Positions 1-7,685 of a DNA stretch of 12,250 bases are shown here, piece after piece. The notes under the pieces were generated by a model, which made no database searches, had not been told where the DNA came from, and saw only the letters and a program-made list of their open reading frames with translations. The translations under genes were made by a program, and so were the position numbers. Location: NCBI GenBank assembly GCA_003695725.1, contig RFHX01000335.1:1-12250 (forward strand). The letters run 5' to 3'. The stretch's first letter is position 1. The number at the start of each line of letters is the position of its first letter. This DNA comes from Candidatus Schekmanbacteria bacterium (lineage in GTDB: Bacteria > Schekmanbacteria > GWA2-38-11 > J061).

Positions 1-179
1 AAGATATAAGTTTTTTGCGAATGGAAAGAAAATTTGGATGGTTCAAAAGGACTGTAAAACTACCCGTTCCTTGCGATACCAATTCCGTTAAGGCTTATTA
101 TTCGAAAGGAGTTTTATCTATAATTTTTAGAAAAATTGAAAATAAACGCGGTGCTGTTAAAAGGATAACAATTGAATGA
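1..179 (+). CDS. Small heat-shock protein (Hsp20/alpha-crystallin family), C-terminal part only
   Basis: The window opens inside this gene. The readable frame begins at base 3 and ends at TGA 177-179, giving about 58 residues. The visible part matches the end of an alpha-crystallin domain. An MERKFGWFKRTVKLP stretch corresponds to the usual ERxxGxFxRxxxLP strand, followed by a KAYYSKGVLSI segment (the family's KAxxxxGVLxI motif), and then a short basic tail ending KRITIE. Hsp20 proteins are ATP-independent holdases that bind unfolding proteins in the cytoplasm. The stop lies 20 bases before lon on the same strand, so a holdase and an ATP-dependent protease probably share a transcript. The N-terminus, start and promoter lie outside the window. 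Family assignment is fairly secure from the C-terminal motif alone; the exact subfamily cannot be told. Confidence 0.8.
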   Translation, partial: DISFLRMERKFGWFKRTVKLPVPCDTNSVKAYYSKGVLSIIFRKIENKRGAVKRITIE

Positions 180-199
180 TTTAATCAAAGGTTTTATCT

Positions 200-2581
200 A
201 TGGAAATGTTTGATGCTTTAAGTGTTGAAGATGCAAAAATACCTGAGGAATTGCCACTGCTTCCTTTAAGGGATATAGTTGTTTTCCCTTTTATGATTAT
301 TCCTCTTTTTGTTGGAAGAGAAAAATCTATCAGGGCTATTGATGCGGCGCTTGCTTCGGATAATAGGATGATTTTTTTGAGCGCTCAAAAAGACGGAGCC
401 ATCGAAAATCCCACTGAAGAAGACATAAATGTAATAGGCACAGTTGGGATGATAATGAGAATGTTAAAGCTTCCCGATGGCAGAGTTAAAATTCTTATAC
501 AAGGATTAGCAAAGGCCAAGATTGTTGATTATATACATAAAGCGCCTTATTTCAGTGTTAAGGTCGATTTAATAAGAGATAAAGCTATAGAGGTAAAAAC
601 ACCTGAAGCTGAAGCCCTGATGAGAAGCATAAAGGAACAACTTCAGAAGGTAATATCTCTTGGACAAAGTATACCACCGGATATCCTTGTTGTGGCAGAT
701 AATCTCGATGATCCGGGAAGACTTGCAGATTTGGTTGTTTCCAATCTCAATATAAATGTAGATGAAGCACAGAATATACTTGAAACATCAGATCCATTAG
801 AAAAATTGAAAAAAGTGGGCGATTTTCTCGCAAAAGAATTGGAAGTTCTAATGGTGAAGCATAAAATACAAAGCGAAGCAAAAGATGAAATGAACAAAAC
901 CCAGAGAGAATATTTTTTAAGGGAACAATTAAAGGCAATTCAGCGGGAATTGGGTGAAATTGATGAAAAAGGAGAAGAAATAAGAGATTTTCGTAGAAAG
1001 ATAAAAAAAGCAAAGATGCCCAAAGATGTTCGAGAGGAAGCCAATAAACAGCTCAAACGGCTTGAAAGAATGCATCCTGATGCCGCAGAGGCAGGAGTTG
1101 TTAGGACATATCTTGAAACACTTGTGGAGCTGCCTTGGAGTAAGAGCACAAAGGATAACCTTGATATCAAAAAAGCTAAAGAGGTTTTGGATGAAGACCA
1201 TTATGATTTGGATAAGGTTAAGGAAAGAATTCTCGAATATCTTGGAGTCTGTAAACTGAAAAAGGTGATGAAGGGGCCAATTCTCTGTTTTGTTGGTCCT
1301 CCCGGCGTTGGAAAGACATCTCTTGGAAAATCGATTGCCCGAGCTTTGGGAAGAAAGTTCATAAGAATTTCATTAGGCGGAGTTAGAGATGAAGCTGAGA
1401 TTAGGGGGCATAGAAGGACTTATGTAGGTGCAATGCCCGGAAAAATCATTCAAGGAATAAAGCAGGCAGGGTATAACAATCCTGTCTTTATGATGGATGA
1501 GATAGATAAGTTGGGAATGGATTTTAGAGGCGATCCGTCATCTGCACTCCTTGAAGTTCTTGATCCGGAACAGAATGACAGCTTTACAGACCATTATCTC
1601 GGTCTGCCTTTTGATCTCTCAAAGGTTATGTTTATCACTACTGCAAACCTTATAGACCCTATTCCGCCTGCCCTTAAGGATAGAATGGAGATTATAGAGA
1701 TTCCGGGATATACGGAGGAGGAGAAGGTTCAGATAGCGAGAAAATTCCTTATTCCAAGACAGATGGAGGAAAATGGAATAACAGACAAATATTTTGAAAT
1801 ATCTGATTCTGCTGTTTTAAAGATAATCACCGGTTATACAAGAGAATCAGGACTTAGAAACTTAGAACGCGAGATTGCCAAAATATGCAGAAAGGTTGCA
1901 AAAGATGTTGCCTCAGGAGAAAAGAAGAAGAAAAAGGTTACAGTTGATAACCTTCACAAATATCTTGGTGTTCAAAAGTATCTACGTGAATCGGAAAAGA
2001 TGAAAAATGATATTGGAGTTTCAACAGGACTTGCTTGGACACCAAGCGGAGGTGAGTTGATTCATATAGAGGCAACATTGATGAAAGGGAAAGGTGCGCT
2101 TACTTTGACTGGACAGCTTGGTGATGTAATGCAGGAATCGGCAAAAGCCGCTCTTAGTTATGCTCGAAATAAAGCAAAAGACTTTAAAATCAATGAGTCC
2201 ATATTTGCAAAAAGCGATATACATATTCATGTACCGGCTGGCGCCATTCCTAAGGATGGACCTTCTGCAGGAATAACTATGGCTACAGCGCTTATCTCTG
2301 CTTTGACCAAAAAGCCGGTAAATAACAATATTGCTATGACAGGAGAGATTACTTTGAGAGGCAGAGTTTTACCGATTGGAGGATTGAAAGAAAAATCTCT
2401 TGCTGCAAAAAGGGCTGGCATTGATACTATAATAGTGCCGAAAGAGAATGAAAAGGACCTTTATGAAATACCCTCAACCATAAAGAAAGGGCTTAACTAT
2501 ATTTTTGTCGAATCTATGGATGAGGTACTTAAATATGTCTTTTCAACTAATGGGAAAAGGCAGAATAAGAAGAGGAAGTAG
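200..2581 (+). CDS. lon: ATP-dependent protease La (Lon)
   Basis: This is a cytoplasmic AAA+ serine protease that unfolds and degrades damaged and regulatory proteins. The product is 793 residues, close to E. coli Lon (784). It has the N-terminal LON substrate-binding domain (about 17-210, starting LPLLPLRDIVVFP), a coiled-coil linker (about 215-290), and the AAA+ module with Walker A GPPGVGKT at 366-373 and Walker B MMDEID at 431-436. The protease domain runs from about 600 to 780. The catalytic serine is in DGPSAG (Ser689) and the catalytic lysine in GGLKEK (Lys732); their 43-residue spacing is the same as in E. coli. The tail is lysine/arginine-rich. ATG at 200 is preceded by AAAGG at 187-191. 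The gene follows hsp20 by 20 bases, and its TAG stop is one base from the next start, so translation is probably coupled. No key residue is missing. Confidence 0.98.
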   Translation: MEMFDALSVEDAKIPEELPLLPLRDIVVFPFMIIPLFVGREKSIRAIDAALASDNRMIFLSAQKDGAIENPTEEDINVIGTVGMIMRMLKLPDGRVKILIQGLAKAKIVDYIHKAPYFSVKVDLIRDKAIEVKTPEAEALMRSIKEQLQKVISLGQSIPPDILVVADNLDDPGRLADLVVSNLNINVDEAQNILETSDPLEKLKKVGDFLAKELEVLMVKHKIQSEAKDEMNKTQREYFLREQLKAIQRELGEIDEKGEEIRDFRRKIKKAKMPKDVREEANKQLKRLERMHPDAAEAGVVRTYLETLVELPWSKSTKDNLDIKKAKEVLDEDHYDLDKVKERILEYLGVCKLKKVMKGPILCFVGPPGVGKTSLGKSIARALGRKFIRISLGGVRDEAEIRGHRRTYVGAMPGKIIQGIKQAGYNNPVFMMDEIDKLGMDFRGDPSSALLEVLDPEQNDSFTDHYLGLPFDLSKVMFITTANLIDPIPPALKDRMEIIEIPGYTEEEKVQIARKFLIPRQMEENGITDKYFEISDSAVLKIITGYTRESGLRNLEREIAKICRKVAKDVASGEKKKKKVTVDNLHKYLGVQKYLRESEKMKNDIGVSTGLAWTPSGGELIHIEATLMKGKGALTLTGQLGDVMQESAKAALSYARNKAKDFKINESIFAKSDIHIHVPAGAIPKDGPSAGITMATALISALTKKPVNNNIAMTGEITLRGRVLPIGGLKEKSLAAKRAGIDTIIVPKENEKDLYEIPSTIKKGLNYIFVESMDEVLKYVFSTNGKRQNKKRK

Positions 2582-2582
2582 T

Positions 2583-3113
2583 ATGATGGATACTTTGAAA
2601 AAATATGTGGTAGATATTGGAGATATTCCTAAGTATGGATTTAAATTTGAGGAAAATATACCACTGAAATTAACAGAATCATATGATGCAGCCATAATCG
2701 AAGAACCGATTTTTCTTTCTTGTGAGATTTATAAAAAAGGGGAAAAAATAAAATCACAGGGATATATCTCTGTGAAAATTGAGTGTGAATGCTGCAGGTG
2801 TTTGGAAAAGTTTTCTCTTTTACTAAAATCATCATTTGATATCACGATTAGAAATAAACTTTTTTTTTTTTTTTAAAAAGAAATTGACCTTGAAGAGGAA
2901 ATATATTTTATTGACGATGAATTTGTAAATCTTGTTGATATAGCCTTAGAACAAGTATCGCTTTCATTGCCAATAAAACCTCTCTGTAATGAAGATTGCA
3001 AGGGCTTATGTCCTGAATGCGGACAAAATCGAAATGAAAGGGAATGTAGATGTAAAGATAATTATATCGATCCAAGATTTGCTATTCTCGAGAAACTGAA
3101 AAAGAATCTTTAA
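2583..3113 (+). pseudogene. DUF177/YceD large-subunit rRNA accumulation protein, interrupted by an in-frame stop
   Basis: YceD/DUF177 proteins promote 23S rRNA accumulation and are typically encoded beside rpmF, as here. ATG 2583 (a second ATG follows at 2586) lies one base after the lon stop, behind an AGAGGAAG site inside the lon 3' end. The first 97 codons include the ECECCRCLEKF cysteine segment (residues 68-78). A run of 15 T (2860-2874) then encodes four Phe and TAA at 2874-2876. In exactly the same frame, 78 further codons (2877-3110) give the expected C-terminal half: an acidic stretch, VNLVDIALEQVSLSLPIKPLC, the DCKGLCPECGQN zinc-knuckle-like motif, a CRC, and the family-typical IDPRFAILEKL end, with stop TAA 3111-3113. 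The full length would be about 176 residues, normal for the family. Either this is a genuine nonsense mutation or a consensus error at the T/A boundary. The downstream half has no ATG or Shine-Dalgarno sequence of its own. Confidence 0.85.
2860..2874 (+). repeat. 15-T homopolymer inside the DUF177 gene
   Basis: Fifteen consecutive T, followed directly by five A, lie between the two halves of the DUF177 reading frame. In homologues this part is a variable, usually acidic loop, so a tetra-phenylalanine is out of character. Run-length changes of -1 or +1 do not restore the frame: -1 runs into TAA at 2926-2928 and +1 into TGA at 2885-2887. Changes of three keep the TAA. Moving the T/A boundary (for example 14 T and 6 A, or 16 T and 4 A) would give an open frame. 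Confidence 0.95.
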
Positions 3114-3135
3114 CAAACAGAAGGAGAAAATAACA

Positions 3136-3321
3136 ATGGCTGTACCGAGCAGAAAAACATCAAGGACAAGAAGAGATAAGAGAAGAAGTCATGATGCGCT
3201 GAAAGCGCCCCAATATACTCTTTGTCCTCAATGTCAAGAACCAAAACTTCCCCATAGAGTTTGTAGAAACTGCGGATATTATAAAGGGAAGGAAGTGGTC
3301 AAGATTGAAACATCGTCATAA
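3136..3321 (+). CDS. rpmF: 50S ribosomal protein L32
   Basis: This is a 61-residue large-subunit ribosomal protein of normal length for L32. The basic N-terminus ([19 protein letters not shown]) is the classic L32 start. A zinc ribbon follows with Cys30, Cys33, Cys43 and Cys46 (CPQC and CRNC), so this is the zinc-binding form. The C-terminus ends [12 protein letters not shown], also typical. ATG 3136 is preceded by a strong AAGGAG (3121-3126) with about nine bases of spacing. It sits 22 bases after the DUF177 gene and before plsX, a conserved neighbourhood in bacteria. Its own good ribosome-binding site means its translation should survive the break in DUF177, although a premature stop upstream could still cause some polarity. 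Confidence 0.97.
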   Translation: MAVPSRKTSRTRRDKRRSHDALKAPQYTLCPQCQEPKLPHRVCRNCGYYKGKEVVKIETSS

Positions 3322-3348
3322 TGCTATTTTTGACAGCAGGCGTTGATT

Positions 3349-4428
3349 ATGATTGTATTGGATGCAATGGGAGGGGATTTTGCGCCCAAAGTTGCGGTAG
3401 AGGGTGCATATAAGGCGTTTGCTGAATTTGGCATAAAAACAGCACTAATAGGAAAAAGAGACGAAATTCAATCCTTCCTGCCAAATGATAGTAGAGCATC
3501 CAAACTTGAAATTATAGATGCATCTGAAGTCATAGAAATGAATGATATCCCTTCTGAATCATTTTATACAAAACCTGAATCGTCTATCCAGAAGGGGATA
3601 CAGATGATAAAGGAAAAAAGAGCTGATGCCTTTATCAGTGCAGGCAACACCGGTGCTGTAATGTATGCAGCATATAAGATTTTAGGGACAATGGAGAATA
3701 TTTCTCGTCCTGCAATAACATCGCCCATACCGACACCTAAAGGAACTAGTTATCTTTTGGACTGCGGAGCAACTGCGGAATCAAAACCTCAATGGCTCCG
3801 AGAATTTGCAATTATGGGACATATTTATTGTTCAAGATTTATTGGAATCGATAATCCTTCTGTAGGGCTTCTATGCAACGGTACTGAAAGGACAAAAGGG
3901 ATCAGAAGTTTACAAGAAGCTTATGAACTTATTTCTGCAGAAAAGGAGATAAATTTCATAGGATTCATTGAGCCGAAAGATGTACTTAAAGGGAGAATTG
4001 ATTTAGCAGTAACAGACGGCTTTTCAGGAAACATATTTTTAAAGACTATAGAGGCATGGGCTACAATGTTTATTGACCTCTATTCAGAAAGCCGAAACAA
4101 AAATCTAAAATCAAAAATATTTTCTTTTCTTTCAAAGACAGCTGTCAATGATGTCCTTGAAAGACTGAATGTTTCAAATTATGGCGGTTCTCCATTATTG
4201 GGAATAAATGGATTGGTTGTAATATGCCATGGAGAATCAAATGCAGAAAGCATAAAGAATGCCATCTATATTACAAATGAATATCTTTCAAAGGATTTTG
4301 TCAAAGTAATTTCAGGAGAAACTATTAGAATCTCTACAGAAACACGAAAAAGAGAAATACCGAAGCGAAAAGGACTATTCGCTTTTTGGAAATCTATTTT
4401 TAAGGAGGGTAGAAAGAAGAAGAGTTAG
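3349..4428 (+). CDS. plsX: Phosphate acyltransferase PlsX
   Basis: PlsX is a peripheral membrane enzyme that converts acyl-ACP to acyl-phosphate, the donor for PlsY in phosphatidic-acid synthesis. The ATG at 3349 gives 359 residues and the family start MIVLDAMGGDFAP. A TTG six bases earlier is in frame, but the only candidate ribosome-binding site (CAGG at 3337-3340) would lie two bases from it, so ATG is preferred. Motifs are DAMGGD (5-10), SAGNTG (97-102), LLDCGA (136-141), TDGFSGN (222-228) and YGGSPLLGINGL from about 278. The Gly-Ala following LLDC is continued by TAESKP rather than the more usual NVDxKP, a mild divergence. The C-terminus ends in a Lys/Arg-rich stretch that could aid membrane association (inference). 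fabH does not follow; the next gene, alr, is convergent and the stop codons overlap. Confidence 0.96.
   Translation: MIVLDAMGGDFAPKVAVEGAYKAFAEFGIKTALIGKRDEIQSFLPNDSRASKLEIIDASEVIEMNDIPSESFYTKPESSIQKGIQMIKEKRADAFISAGNTGAVMYAAYKILGTMENISRPAITSPIPTPKGTSYLLDCGATAESKPQWLREFAIMGHIYCSRFIGIDNPSVGLLCNGTERTKGIRSLQEAYELISAEKEINFIGFIEPKDVLKGRIDLAVTDGFSGNIFLKTIEAWATMFIDLYSESRNKNLKSKIFSFLSKTAVNDVLERLNVSNYGGSPLLGINGLVVICHGESNAESIKNAIYITNEYLSKDFVKVISGETIRISTETRKREIPKRKGLFAFWKSIFKEGRKKKS
4425..4428. other. Overlapping convergent stop codons of plsX and alr
   Basis: The TAG of plsX occupies 4426-4428 on the + strand, and the TAA of alr occupies 4427-4425 on the - strand. The two genes therefore end inside each other with no intergenic space. 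A weak AT-rich inverted repeat (AAGAAG 4417-4422, CTTCTT 4429-4434) is centred on the junction, but it has no following T tract on either strand and I do not call it a terminator. Confidence 0.9.
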
Positions 4429-5549
4429 CTTCTTACAAAGACTCTATCTACTCTTTGCCCTATTGCACAAAGGATTTCATAAGGTATTGTTCCCACTTTT
4501 TTGGCTATATCATCAGCGCCAATACATTTGTTATTTTGAATTCCCATTAATACAACTTCATCACCCCTTTTAGCACCATCGATATCGGTAATATCTATCA
4601 TAGCTTGGTCCATACATATTCTTCCCAATAAAGGGGCAAATTTTCCATTTACCAGCACATCAAAATTATTGGATAATTTCCTATTTAATCCGTCTGCATA
4701 ACCGCAGCCAATGGTAGCAATTTTAGTTCGTCTTGAACATCTATAAGTGCGGCCATAGCTTATAAAGCTTCCTTCTTTGACTTCCTTGATATGCAAAATT
4801 CTGCTTTTCAATGTCATTACAGGTTTTAGAAGTAGATTTTTAGTTTTGTCTTCACAGGGCTTATAGCCGTAGAGCATCAATCCAATTCTCGGAGATGAAT
4901 ATATGGAATCAGGATATTTCAGAAATGCAGCGCTGTTTGCGGCATGAAAATTCGAACTTATGCATCTATTGATTATCTTTTTCTTGCATTCCTCAAAGGT
5001 AGATAATTGTTGAAGAGTGTAGCTATCGTCATCTGAATCAGCTTCGGCAAAATGCATCATTATCCCTTCAACTTCGATGTATTTGCAATCTTTTAAGAAA
5101 TCAAGGAAGTCATTTATTTCTTCCGGCAGAATTCCAAGACGCCCCATTCCTGTATCTATTTCGATGTGTGCGGAGGCTCTTTTATTCTTTTTTTCTGCTA
5201 TAGAATTAATCTCTTTACACATCACTTTTGAATAGATAACAGGAGTCAAATCATATTCTATGGCATAATTTATTTCTTCTCGAAGTAAACCTCCAAAAAC
5301 AATGATTTTTGAAGAAATACCTGCTTCTCTTAATTCAATGCCCTCCTTTAAATAAGCAACAGCAAATTGATTGATTCCATTTTTTTCAAGGCATCTGGAT
5401 ACTTCAACTGCGCCATGTCCATATGCATTTGCTTTGACTACACAGAGCAAAGATTTTTGGGAAGGGAGATGTTTTTTTATTTCCTTGAGGTTGTTTTCAA
5501 GGGCATTGAGATTGATTTCTGCCCAAGTGAGATTTCTTATTTTCTTCAT
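4425..5549 (-). CDS. alr: Alanine racemase, PLP-dependent
   Basis: This enzyme interconverts L- and D-alanine in the cytoplasm to supply D-Ala for peptidoglycan. I use ATG 5549 (374 residues, MKKIRNLTWAEINL). An in-frame GTG at 5561 would add four residues and lies three bases after the dnaB stop. Neither start has an ideal ribosome-binding site: AGGA lies only two to three bases before the ATG, and nothing lies before the GTG. Counting from the GTG, the PLP-binding lysine is Lys43 in VVKANAYGHG, the IDTGMGRLG motif is at 135-143, and the catalytic tyrosine is Tyr269 in ISYGRTY. The C-terminal beta domain contains GRICMDQAMID. Length and motif spacing are those of a complete enzyme. It is the last gene of the - strand cluster and follows dnaB by 3-15 bases, so it is probably co-transcribed with it. 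Confidence 0.95.
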   Translation of the reverse strand: MKKIRNLTWAEINLNALENNLKEIKKHLPSQKSLLCVVKANAYGHGAVEVSRCLEKNGINQFAVAYLKEGIELREAGISSKIIVFGGLLREEINYAIEYDLTPVIYSKVMCKEINSIAEKKNKRASAHIEIDTGMGRLGILPEEINDFLDFLKDCKYIEVEGIMMHFAEADSDDDSYTLQQLSTFEECKKKIINRCISSNFHAANSAAFLKYPDSIYSSPRIGLMLYGYKPCEDKTKNLLLKPVMTLKSRILHIKEVKEGSFISYGRTYRCSRRTKIATIGCGYADGLNRKLSNNFDVLVNGKFAPLLGRICMDQAMIDITDIDGAKRGDEVVLMGIQNNKCIGADDIAKKVGTIPYEILCAIGQRVDRVFVRS

Positions 5550-5564
5550 TTTCCTGCACACTTT

Positions 5565-6920
5565 TTATGTATATTCGTTTTGACTTAAATTTTCGAAGCG
5601 CGTGCAGTAATTGAGAAATGCTAATTTGACAGTACCTACAGGACCATTTCTTTGTTTTCTTATTATAATCTCCGCCACATTAAGATCACTGCCTGTTTCT
5701 GCATTGACATCTTCACGGTATATGAAAGCTACGAGGTCAGCATCCTGTTCGATTGCTCCTGATTCTCTAAGGTCGGCAAGTATTGGCCTTTTGTCTGTTC
5801 TTCCTTCAGGCGCTCTATTCAACTGAGAAAGTGCTATAACCGGAACATTTAATTCTTTGGCGAGCTCTTTTAATGAACGGGATATATCCGAAATTTCTTG
5901 TTGACGGTTTTCATACCTTCTTTCACCGCGCATCAGTTGGAGATAGTCTATTATGATCAAATCTACTCCAAAGATGCTTTTTATTCTCCTTGCTTTAGCC
6001 CGAAGTTCAAGAAGTGAGATACCGGGTGTATCATCAATAAAAATTTTTGCCTTGGAGAGTCGTCCTGCTGATCTCTGAAGGCGGTTTATTTGTTCCTTCA
6101 TTTTATGGTCGAAAAATCCTGTTCTAAGGCGATGAATATCAACTCGAGCATCGGAGCAAAGCATTCTCATAGCAAGTTGTTCGGCTGACATTTCAAGACT
6201 AAATACAAGCACTTTTGCATCCTTTTCACAGGCTGCATATTGGGCTATATTCATTGAAAATGCTGTCTTACCCATACCGGGCCTTCCAGCTATGACGATT
6301 AAATCAGAGGGATGTAGCCCTGCCGTTTTGTCGTCAAAGTCAACAAAACCGGTTTCGATTCCTGTTATCTTTCCACGATTATGGTAAAATTCATCGATTA
6401 TGTTTAAGCTTGAAGGTATTATTTTGTCTATTCCCATAGGTCCCTTGCTTATACTGCCTTGGGCAATTTCTGATATTTGGCTTTCTGCTTCCATTAAAAG
6501 TTCTGTTGAATCCGCATTTTCCGAATAACATTTCTCAAGAAGTTCTTTTGATGAGCTGAGAATTTTGCGCAACATCGACTTTTCTTTGACGATTTTTGCA
6601 TAATGAAGAATATTTGCTGATGTGGGAATAACTTCAAGGAGAGAAGAAAGATAAAGGATTCCTCCTACCGCCTCTAATTGTTTTTTTTTATCGAGATGTT
6701 CTTTTAATGTTACTAAATCGATGGCTGAACCCATTTTGTCAAGCTCAACCATAGTTTCAAAGATTATTTTGTTGGATTTTACAAAGAAATCATCTGCATT
6801 TATGACTTCAAGACAAATATTTATTGAGTAATTATCAAGAAGGATTCCGCCTAAAACGGACTTTTCTGCATCAACACTGTGAGGAGGGACTCTTATAGCA
6901 TCCTTATTGCTATTTTTCAT
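5565..6920 (-). CDS. dnaB: Replicative DNA helicase DnaB
   Basis: This is the hexameric 5'-3' helicase that unwinds DNA at the fork and recruits primase. ATG 6920 gives 451 residues, close to B. subtilis DnaC (454), and lies 23 bases after the rplI stop. A longer frame would need TTG 6974 and a 31-base overlap with rplI, giving an atypical Arg/Lys-rich leader, so I reject it. The chosen start has no clear Shine-Dalgarno sequence. The N-terminal collar domain (about 9-110) begins RVPPHSVDAEKSVLGG. The RecA-type domain has Walker A GRPGMGKT (212-219), the catalytic Glu in FSLEMS (Glu243), Walker B IIIDYLQLM (from 322) and a KQRNGPVG arginine-finger segment (422-429). No intein is present at the Walker A site, a common insertion point. 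The S6-SSB-S18-L9-DnaB order is a conserved bacterial arrangement. Confidence 0.97.
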   Translation of the reverse strand: MKNSNKDAIRVPPHSVDAEKSVLGGILLDNYSINICLEVINADDFFVKSNKIIFETMVELDKMGSAIDLVTLKEHLDKKKQLEAVGGILYLSSLLEVIPTSANILHYAKIVKEKSMLRKILSSSKELLEKCYSENADSTELLMEAESQISEIAQGSISKGPMGIDKIIPSSLNIIDEFYHNRGKITGIETGFVDFDDKTAGLHPSDLIVIAGRPGMGKTAFSMNIAQYAACEKDAKVLVFSLEMSAEQLAMRMLCSDARVDIHRLRTGFFDHKMKEQINRLQRSAGRLSKAKIFIDDTPGISLLELRAKARRIKSIFGVDLIIIDYLQLMRGERRYENRQQEISDISRSLKELAKELNVPVIALSQLNRAPEGRTDKRPILADLRESGAIEQDADLVAFIYREDVNAETGSDLNVAEIIIRKQRNGPVGTVKLAFLNYCTRFENLSQNEYT

Positions 6921-6943
6921 TGAAAGTTTCAAAAAAGGTTGAA

Positions 6944-7399
6944 TTATTCTTCTTCTTTTTCTTTTACAACCCAAACTTTAACTTCTGATGTCACTTCTGG
7001 ATGGAGTTTAACCTGAATGCTGTAAACTCCTAAAGACTTAATGGGTTCTTCTAATAGAACATCTTTTTTATCAACTTCAAATCCTTCTGAGTTTAGCGCT
7101 TCTGCTATATCCGCATTGGTTACTGAACCGTACAGCTTATCGCCTTCTCCAGCGTGTCTTACAATAGTTACAGATATTTTTTTGATCTTTTTAGCAAGTT
7201 CTTCGGCAGCTTTTTTCTTCTTTTCTTCTCTTCTTAATTCTATTTTTTTCTCTTCTTCAAATATTTTTAAATTTCCTTTTGTTGCTAAAACGGCAAATCC
7301 TTTGGGAATAAGGAAATTTCTTCCATAGCCATTTTTTACTTTTACTATTTCGCCCTTTTTACCTAACTTATCGACATCCTTTCTCAACAATACTTCCAT
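6944..7399 (-). CDS. rplI: 50S ribosomal protein L9
   Basis: This is a large-subunit protein that helps maintain reading-frame fidelity. ATG 7399 gives 151 residues and the standard start MEVLLRKDVDKLGKKG. It is preceded by AAAAGGAG (GGAG at 7410-7407) with seven bases of spacing. The open frame extends upstream into rpsR, but nothing there resembles L9. The rRNA-binding N-domain is at 1-46 and includes VKNGYGRNFLIPKG. A highly charged connecting helix follows (about 46-75, EEEKKIELRREEKKKKAAEE), then the C-domain with HAGEGDKLYGSVT at 82-94. The tail ends in EKEEE. It lies 17 bases after rpsR and 23 bases before dnaB. Confidence 0.97.
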   Translation of the reverse strand: MEVLLRKDVDKLGKKGEIVKVKNGYGRNFLIPKGFAVLATKGNLKIFEEEKKIELRREEKKKKAAEELAKKIKKISVTIVRHAGEGDKLYGSVTNADIAEALNSEGFEVDKKDVLLEEPIKSLGVYSIQVKLHPEVTSEVKVWVVKEKEEE

Positions 7400-7416
7400 T
7401 TTAAAACTCCTTTTTT

Positions 7417-7665
7417 TTATCTTCCAACAGTGAATGGCAAAAGAGCCAAAATTCTTGCCCTTTTTATAGCTGTTGTAAGCTCTCTTTGGTGTTTTGCGCA
7501 ATTTCCAGAAATCCTGCGCGGTATAATTTTCCCTCTCTCTGTCAAAAAATTTCTTAGTTTCTTTACATCTTTGTAATCGATTTCAATTTTGTTGGAGCAA
7601 AAATTGCAATATCTTTTCTGGTGAACTATTTTTCTTTTTGCCTTTTTTCTGTTTACTCTAACCAT
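7417..7665 (-). CDS. rpsR: 30S ribosomal protein S18
   Basis: S18 pairs with S6 on the 30S platform. Two ATG codons are adjacent (7668 and 7665). The GGGAG site (7675-7671) is two bases from the first and five from the second, so I choose 7665 (82 residues); using 7668 adds one Met. The core [19 protein letters not shown] and the [24 protein letters not shown] segment are diagnostic of S18. Cys20, Cys23, Cys56 and His59 form a CxxC...CxxH set, consistent with the zinc-binding (C+) form of S18. The end LLPFTVGR is typical. It lies 20 bases downstream of ssb and 17 bases upstream of rplI. Confidence 0.96.
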   Translation of the reverse strand: MVRVNRKKAKRKIVHQKRYCNFCSNKIEIDYKDVKKLRNFLTERGKIIPRRISGNCAKHQRELTTAIKRARILALLPFTVGR

Positions 7666-7685
7666 CATATCTCCCGTATTCTTAA

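Noticed and set aside
2505-2582. Extended N-terminus of the DUF177 gene overlapping lon
   Set aside because: The extra 26 residues do not resemble the family, while ATG 2583 has a good AGAGGAAG site and gives the expected start.
2860-2879. Phase-variable contingency switch at the T15 tract
   Set aside because: No tract length class gives an open DUF177 frame, so slippage could not toggle the protein on.
4417-4434. AAGAAG/CTTCTT hairpin at the plsX/alr junction as a bidirectional terminator
   Set aside because: The stem is short and AT-rich and no T run follows on either strand.
6921-6974. Longer dnaB start at TTG 6974
   Set aside because: It would overlap rplI by 31 bases and add an Arg/Lys-rich leader not seen in DnaB; ATG 6920 gives the normal length.
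7400-7501. Longer rplI frame reaching into rpsR
   Set aside because: Only the ATG at 7399 gives the conserved MEVLL start, and it has a strong AAAAGGAG site.
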